This document shows positions 5,688-8,755 of a DNA stretch of 8,755 nt, in pieces. Every line of letters starts with the position of its first letter. Positions within the stretch are counted from its first letter, which is position 1. The position numbers and the translations under genes are program-made. The notes beneath the pieces were generated by a model. The model was not told the origin of the DNA. It was given only the letters and a program-made list of their open reading frames with translations, and searched no databases. This DNA comes from GCA-2716065 sp036123135 (GTDB taxonomy: Bacteria; Bacteroidota; Bacteroidia; Flavobacteriales_D; Parvicellaceae), in contig JAZADZ010000043.1 in the NCBI GenBank assembly GCA_036123135.1, positions 1 through 8,755 on the forward strand. Direction: 5' to 3'.

Positions 5688-6329
5688 ATGAAAGCATCAT
5701 TTTTAACACTTGTATTTAACCTTTTGAGCTTCTTTTTTTTTCATGCTCAGTCCCCTACTGATTTTAGTGGGAAAATACATTTCAAACAAACCAAGGGTTC
5801 AGCTCAAATGAGCTACAATTACTTTGTTAAAGGCGAAATGATTAGAATTGAAGAATTTAATGAAGACGATAAATTGGTTGGCACACAGCTGGTCAACATC
5901 AAAAAAAAGGAACACTTTGTAATTAGCCCTGAGAGAAAGCTTTTTCTAAAGGCAAAAAAAAGAAGGTCTCCAGCAAATTTGGAAATCGATGTAACCAAAA
6001 CAACAAACAAAAAAACCATCTTAGGCTTCGATTGCTTTGAGGTTGTTGCTGTAAATCAGCAGCAAGACAGAAAAATTGTGTATTGGATAACAAAAGATAA
6101 TTACTCTTTTTTTAAACCACTAATTTCCGTACTCAACAGAAAAGAAAAACAGCAGCTCTACTTTCAAAAAATTAAAGGCTTGGAAAATTGTATTCCACTT
6201 AAAGCAACCGAATACGTAATCTCAACTGGAAGACCCATTTCAACATCAAAAATACTTTCCATTGATTCTGGATCTCTTGAAGATTCATTGTTTATGGTTC
6301 CGGAAAGTTATTCTGAATTTGAAAACTAA
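5688..6329 (+). CDS. Secreted DUF4412-like protein
   Basis: A 213-residue protein with a signal peptide: short basic start (MKAS), hydrophobic core including a run of four Phe, and a likely cleavage after HAQ near residue 21. It should therefore be exported to the periplasm or outer envelope. There is no lipobox cysteine and no C-terminal type IX sorting domain. The mature part resembles DUF4412: FSGKIHFKQ, YNYFVKGEMIRIEEF near 43-57, a VNIKKKEHFVISPERKLF stretch near 69-86, KKTILGFDCFEVVAV near 108-122, and an ending SLFMVPESYSE, like the VPxGY ending of that family. Function of the domain is unknown. The gene stands alone, diverging from yraN across about 70 bp and converging on the LD-carboxypeptidase gene with a 4-base stop-codon overlap. 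No convincing promoter is visible; the closest is a one-mismatch TAATTTAG at 5654-5661. The family call is from motif resemblance only. Confidence 0.72.
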   Translation: MKASFLTLVFNLLSFFFFHAQSPTDFSGKIHFKQTKGSAQMSYNYFVKGEMIRIEEFNEDDKLVGTQLVNIKKKEHFVISPERKLFLKAKKRRSPANLEIDVTKTTNKKTILGFDCFEVVAVNQQQDRKIVYWITKDNYSFFKPLISVLNRKEKQQLYFQKIKGLENCIPLKATEYVISTGRPISTSKILSIDSGSLEDSLFMVPESYSEFEN

Positions 6330-7240
6330 TTGGTAAGCTCTACCTTATTTTTTCCCACTCTAAGCTGAAGAGGAATTCCTAATGGCAATGCACAGTTGTT
6401 GTTAAAATGTCCCGCTGGAAAATCAAAGCAAACAGGATAATTGTATTCGCTTACTTTTTCTAAAATTATTTCCTCTACTGTCATTCCAAAGGGATCTTCG
6501 TTGTCTTTTTGTTGTGTAAACCCACCCACAATAAGACCATTGAGATTGGTGAGCTTTCCGGCATACTTTAGGGTCCAAAGCATTCGATCTATGTTGTATA
6601 AATATTCATCGACATCTTCAAGAAAAAGTATTTTTCCAGCTGTTGATGTGTCGTATTTTGTACCCGATAAACTTTGAAATATGGCAAGGTTTCCACCAAC
6701 AACTGGTCCTTTGGCATTTCCAAGCCGATTCATTTTATTTGGTGCAAAAGAATACTCTACCATATTGTGAAAAAGCATATTTTTTAAACTTTGCAATGCC
6801 TCCGCTGAATTATCTTGATAATTTATAGGCATCGTTGCGTGTACAGAAGATGTGTTACAAATTGAAGAAAGGTAATTGTGAAGTGCCGTTACATCAGAAA
6901 AGCCGACGACCCACTTTGGGTTCTGAATGAATTCAGTGGGTTCTAATTGTTGCAAAATACGAGTGGTTCCATAACCTCCTCTAAAACAAAATATAGCTTT
7001 GATTTCGTTGTTGTCCATTGCCCATTGTAAGTCTTCGAGTCGTTGGACATCATTGCCTGCAAAATTATAATGCTTTTCAAATAAATTCTTTCCTTTTAAA
7101 ACAACTAGCCCCCATGTTTCCAATAGCTCTTGTGAATACGCAACTGCTTCCAAATTAGCGTATCTTGCTGTTGCAATAATGGCTACCTGATCGCCTTGTT
7201 GGAGAAGTCTTGGAACGGTGGATGATATTGTTTTAGACAT
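6326..7240 (-). CDS. ldcA: Muramoyltetrapeptide (LD-) carboxypeptidase, peptidase family S66
   Basis: A 304-residue serine peptidase. Family members cut the bond between the diamino acid and terminal D-Ala of murein tetrapeptides during peptidoglycan recycling; related S66 proteins also cleave peptide-nucleotide antibiotics such as microcin C. The triad is visible: Ser115 in the nucleophile elbow VVGFSDVTALHNYL, Glu208 in KILFLEDVDEYLYNIDRML, and His278 in DFPAGHFNNN. CFRGGYGTTRIL at 85-96 and GPVVGGNLAI at 178-187 are further S66 signatures. There is no signal peptide, so it is probably cytoplasmic. The frame is open upstream to an ATG at 7309 overlapping metG, but family conservation begins with VPRLLQQGDQVAIIAT, so I chose the ATG at 7240; an ATG at 7258 is possible. 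The stop overlaps that of the convergent DUF4412-like gene. Substrate preference cannot be judged from sequence. Confidence 0.9.
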   Translation of the reverse strand: MSKTISSTVPRLLQQGDQVAIIATARYANLEAVAYSQELLETWGLVVLKGKNLFEKHYNFAGNDVQRLEDLQWAMDNNEIKAIFCFRGGYGTTRILQQLEPTEFIQNPKWVVGFSDVTALHNYLSSICNTSSVHATMPINYQDNSAEALQSLKNMLFHNMVEYSFAPNKMNRLGNAKGPVVGGNLAIFQSLSGTKYDTSTAGKILFLEDVDEYLYNIDRMLWTLKYAGKLTNLNGLIVGGFTQQKDNEDPFGMTVEEIILEKVSEYNYPVCFDFPAGHFNNNCALPLGIPLQLRVGKNKVELTN

Positions 7241-7242
7241 GA

Positions 7243-7256
7243 GTTTAAATTTAAAC
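7243..7256. repeat. 14-base perfect palindrome between ldcA and metG
   Basis: GTTTAAATTTAAAC is its own reverse complement. It begins two bases upstream of the LD-carboxypeptidase ATG and contains the possible -33 element of metG, so it could be an operator for either gene. It is made almost entirely of A and T. By rough estimate about one such palindrome is expected by chance in a window of this size and composition. Confidence 0.5.
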
Positions 7257-7275
7257 ATTAATAAACTTATCTTTG
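7244..7275 (+). promoter_or_regulatory. Candidate Bacteroidota promoter for metG
   Basis: An exact TAnnTTTG box (TATCTTTG, 7268-7275) is preceded after 20 bp by TTTA (7244-7247), a one-mismatch -33 TTTG element, so both element and spacing fit the phylum's housekeeping promoter. Transcription would start near 7282, leaving about 14 nt before the metG ATG. The -33 half lies inside a 14-base perfect palindrome. Confidence 0.55.
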
Positions 7276-7295
7276 CACGCAATCGAAGAAAATAG

Positions 7296-8755
7296 ATGAA
7301 ATCTGGCAAACGACATACCGTAACAGCTGCTCTTCCTTACGCCAATGGACCATTGCATTTAGGTCATCTTGCTGGAGTCTATATTTCTGCCGATATCTAT
7401 GCCCGTTTTTTGCGTTCTTATGGAGAAGATGTTGCTTTCATTTGCGGTTCTGACGAACACGGGGCAGCCATTACACTGCGTGCGAAAAAAGAAGGTAAAT
7501 CTCCAAAAGATATTGTTGATAACTATCATGCTTCCAACAAAAAAGTATTTGAGCAACTTGGAATTAGCTTTAACATTTACGACAGAACCTCGTCGGAGCA
7601 TCACCACGATACAGCAAAAGAACTTTTTTCGATTTTAGAAAAAAAAGGAAGTTTTATAAAAGAAGAATCTGAGCAGTATTACGACAAAGAATTTAAACAG
7701 TTTTTAGCAGACCGGTACATTATAGGAGGCTGTCCAAAATGTGGTTACGATAGTGCGTATGGAGATCAATGTGAAAAATGTGGAGCAGTACTGAGTCCAG
7801 CTGAACTAATTGACCCGATTTCTACCTTAAGTAAAAAAGTTCCCGAGCTTAGAAAAACCTCTCATTGGTACTTGCCCTTAGAAAGACATGAGGACTGGCT
7901 AAGAAAATGGATGAAAGAAGGAAACTATAAAGGCGCCCAGCTGCACAATCCAAAAGATTGGAAAAACCAAGTGGTGGGCCAATGCATGAGCTGGATAGAT
8001 GCAGGACTTAAACCAAGGGCAATCACCAGAGACTTAGACTGGGGAGTCGCTGTCCCATTAAAAGGCGCCGAAGGAAAAGTCTTATATGTATGGTTTGATG
8101 CACCAATTGGCTACATTTCTGCAACAAAAAAATGGGCCGAGATAAACGGAAAAGACTGGGAACTGTATTGGAAGGATAAGAATACGGAACTCGTTCATTT
8201 TTTAGCTAAAGACAACATTGTTTTTCATACCATCATTTTCCCAGCAATTCTTGCAGAGCTTGGAGACTATATTTTACCCAAAAATGTACCTGCCAATGAG
8301 TTCCTCAACCTAGAGGGTGAAAAACTAAGCACTTCCAGAAATTGGGCCGTATGGGGAGAAGACTATTTAACGGATTTTCCTGGCAAAGAAGACGTGCTGA
8401 GGTACGTTCTTTGCGCTATTTCTCCAGAAAATAAAGACAGCGATTTTTCTTGGAAAGATTTTCAGGCTAGAAACAACAATGAGCTGGGGGCTATTTTTGG
8501 CAATTTTGTGAACAGAACACTGGTGCTTACCCATAAGTATTTTGACGGTGTAGCTGCTGAACGAAATGCTTTAGAAAAAGAAGATATAGCGGTGTTAGAT
8601 GTACTTAAGCAAACACCACTTAATGTAGAAAAAGCCATTCGCAGCTTTCGCTTCAGAGATGCTCAGGCTGAAGCCATGAAACTTGCTAGAGTAGGCAACA
8701 AATACTTAGCCGATACTGAGCCTTGGAAACAAATAAAAACCAATCCTGATCGTGT
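7296..8755 (+). CDS. metG: Methionyl-tRNA synthetase, N-terminal part (runs off the window)
   Basis: An open frame of 486 complete codons to the window edge. The enzyme charges tRNA-Met with methionine using ATP in the cytoplasm and is essential for initiation and elongation. The class I HIGH signature is HLGH at 21-24 in ALPYANGPLHLGHLAG. A four-cysteine zinc knuckle follows (Cys146, Cys149, Cys159, Cys162, in CPKCGYDSAYGDQCEKCG). The KMSKS loop appears as KLSTS at 343-347 in LEGEKLSTSRNW, a variant I recall as normal for Bacteroidota and some other MetG enzymes. GSDEHG at 51-56 and VWFDAPIGYISAT near 265-277 are conserved active-site segments. The anticodon-binding helical domain begins around 360; any C-terminal EMAP-like tRNA-binding domain lies outside the window. 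It diverges from the LD-carboxypeptidase gene across 55 bp with its own candidate promoter. Confidence 0.97.
   Translation, partial: MKSGKRHTVTAALPYANGPLHLGHLAGVYISADIYARFLRSYGEDVAFICGSDEHGAAITLRAKKEGKSPKDIVDNYHASNKKVFEQLGISFNIYDRTSSEHHHDTAKELFSILEKKGSFIKEESEQYYDKEFKQFLADRYIIGGCPKCGYDSAYGDQCEKCGAVLSPAELIDPISTLSKKVPELRKTSHWYLPLERHEDWLRKWMKEGNYKGAQLHNPKDWKNQVVGQCMSWIDAGLKPRAITRDLDWGVAVPLKGAEGKVLYVWFDAPIGYISATKKWAEINGKDWELYWKDKNTELVHFLAKDNIVFHTIIFPAILAELGDYILPKNVPANEFLNLEGEKLSTSRNWAVWGEDYLTDFPGKEDVLRYVLCAISPENKDSDFSWKDFQARNNNELGAIFGNFVNRTLVLTHKYFDGVAAERNALEKEDIAVLDVLKQTPLNVEKAIRSFRFRDAQAEAMKLARVGNKYLADTEPWKQIKTNPDR

Noticed and set aside
7241..7309. Longer N-terminus for the LD-carboxypeptidase
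   Set aside because: An ATG at 7309 would overlap the metG coding sequence and its promoter, and the added residues do not resemble the family N-terminus.
7359..7638. Short open frames on both strands at the start of metG
   Set aside because: They lie inside the continuous metG frame, which carries all the expected synthetase motifs.
1..8755. Mobile elements, CRISPR arrays, tRNA or rRNA genes, defence or secretion clusters
   Set aside because: I saw no transposase or integrase motifs, regularly spaced repeats, tRNA-like cloverleafs or rRNA segments on either strand; the gene content is housekeeping.

Overview
The window looks like part of the chromosome of an AT-rich Bacteroidota bacterium, most likely a marine Flavobacteriales relative. 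The evidence is the acpP-fabF-rnc order, two TATCTTTG boxes that fit the Bacteroidota TAnnTTTG -7 promoter element, start codons without clear Shine-Dalgarno sequences, a DUF4412-type secreted protein, and a four-cysteine methionyl-tRNA synthetase with a KLSTS signature. The taxonomic call is inference from gene content. I see no mobile element, phage gene, CRISPR array, tRNA or rRNA. Most of the window is dense core genome.

Layout. (1) Positions 1-2162, minus strand: a tightly packed run, in transcription order purN (glycinamide ribonucleotide formyltransferase), a MarC-family membrane protein, a voltage-gated potassium channel with a C-terminal zinc ribbon, and rnhA (RNase HI, cut off by the window edge). 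Spacings are 2 bp, 10 bp and a 1-base overlap, so this is probably one transcript. (2) Positions 2163-2373: divergent control region between purN and acpP. (3) Positions 2374-4590, plus strand: acpP, fabF and rnc, a fatty-acid-synthesis/RNA-processing operon in which fabF and rnc overlap by 8 bases. (4) Positions 4574-5615, minus strand: a YraN-family nuclease-like protein followed by an RsuA/RluF-family pseudouridine synthase homologue. Neither has an ATG start, and the second has lost its catalytic aspartate. (5) Positions 5688-6329, plus strand: a secreted DUF4412-like protein. (6) Positions 6326-7240, minus strand: LD-carboxypeptidase (peptidase family S66). (7) Positions 7296 to the window end, plus strand: metG, running off the edge.

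Both convergent gene pairs overlap at their stop codons (17 and 4 bases), leaving no room for intergenic terminators.

I did not find a clear undescribed multi-gene system. The item most worth a second look is the yraN/pseudouridine-synthase pair. The synthase-fold protein has lost both the GRLD catalytic motif and the basic GRNRQVRR-like motif but keeps its S4 domain, fold core and C-terminal motif. The yraN frame carries its full conserved N-terminus but has no ATG, GTG or TTG to start it.
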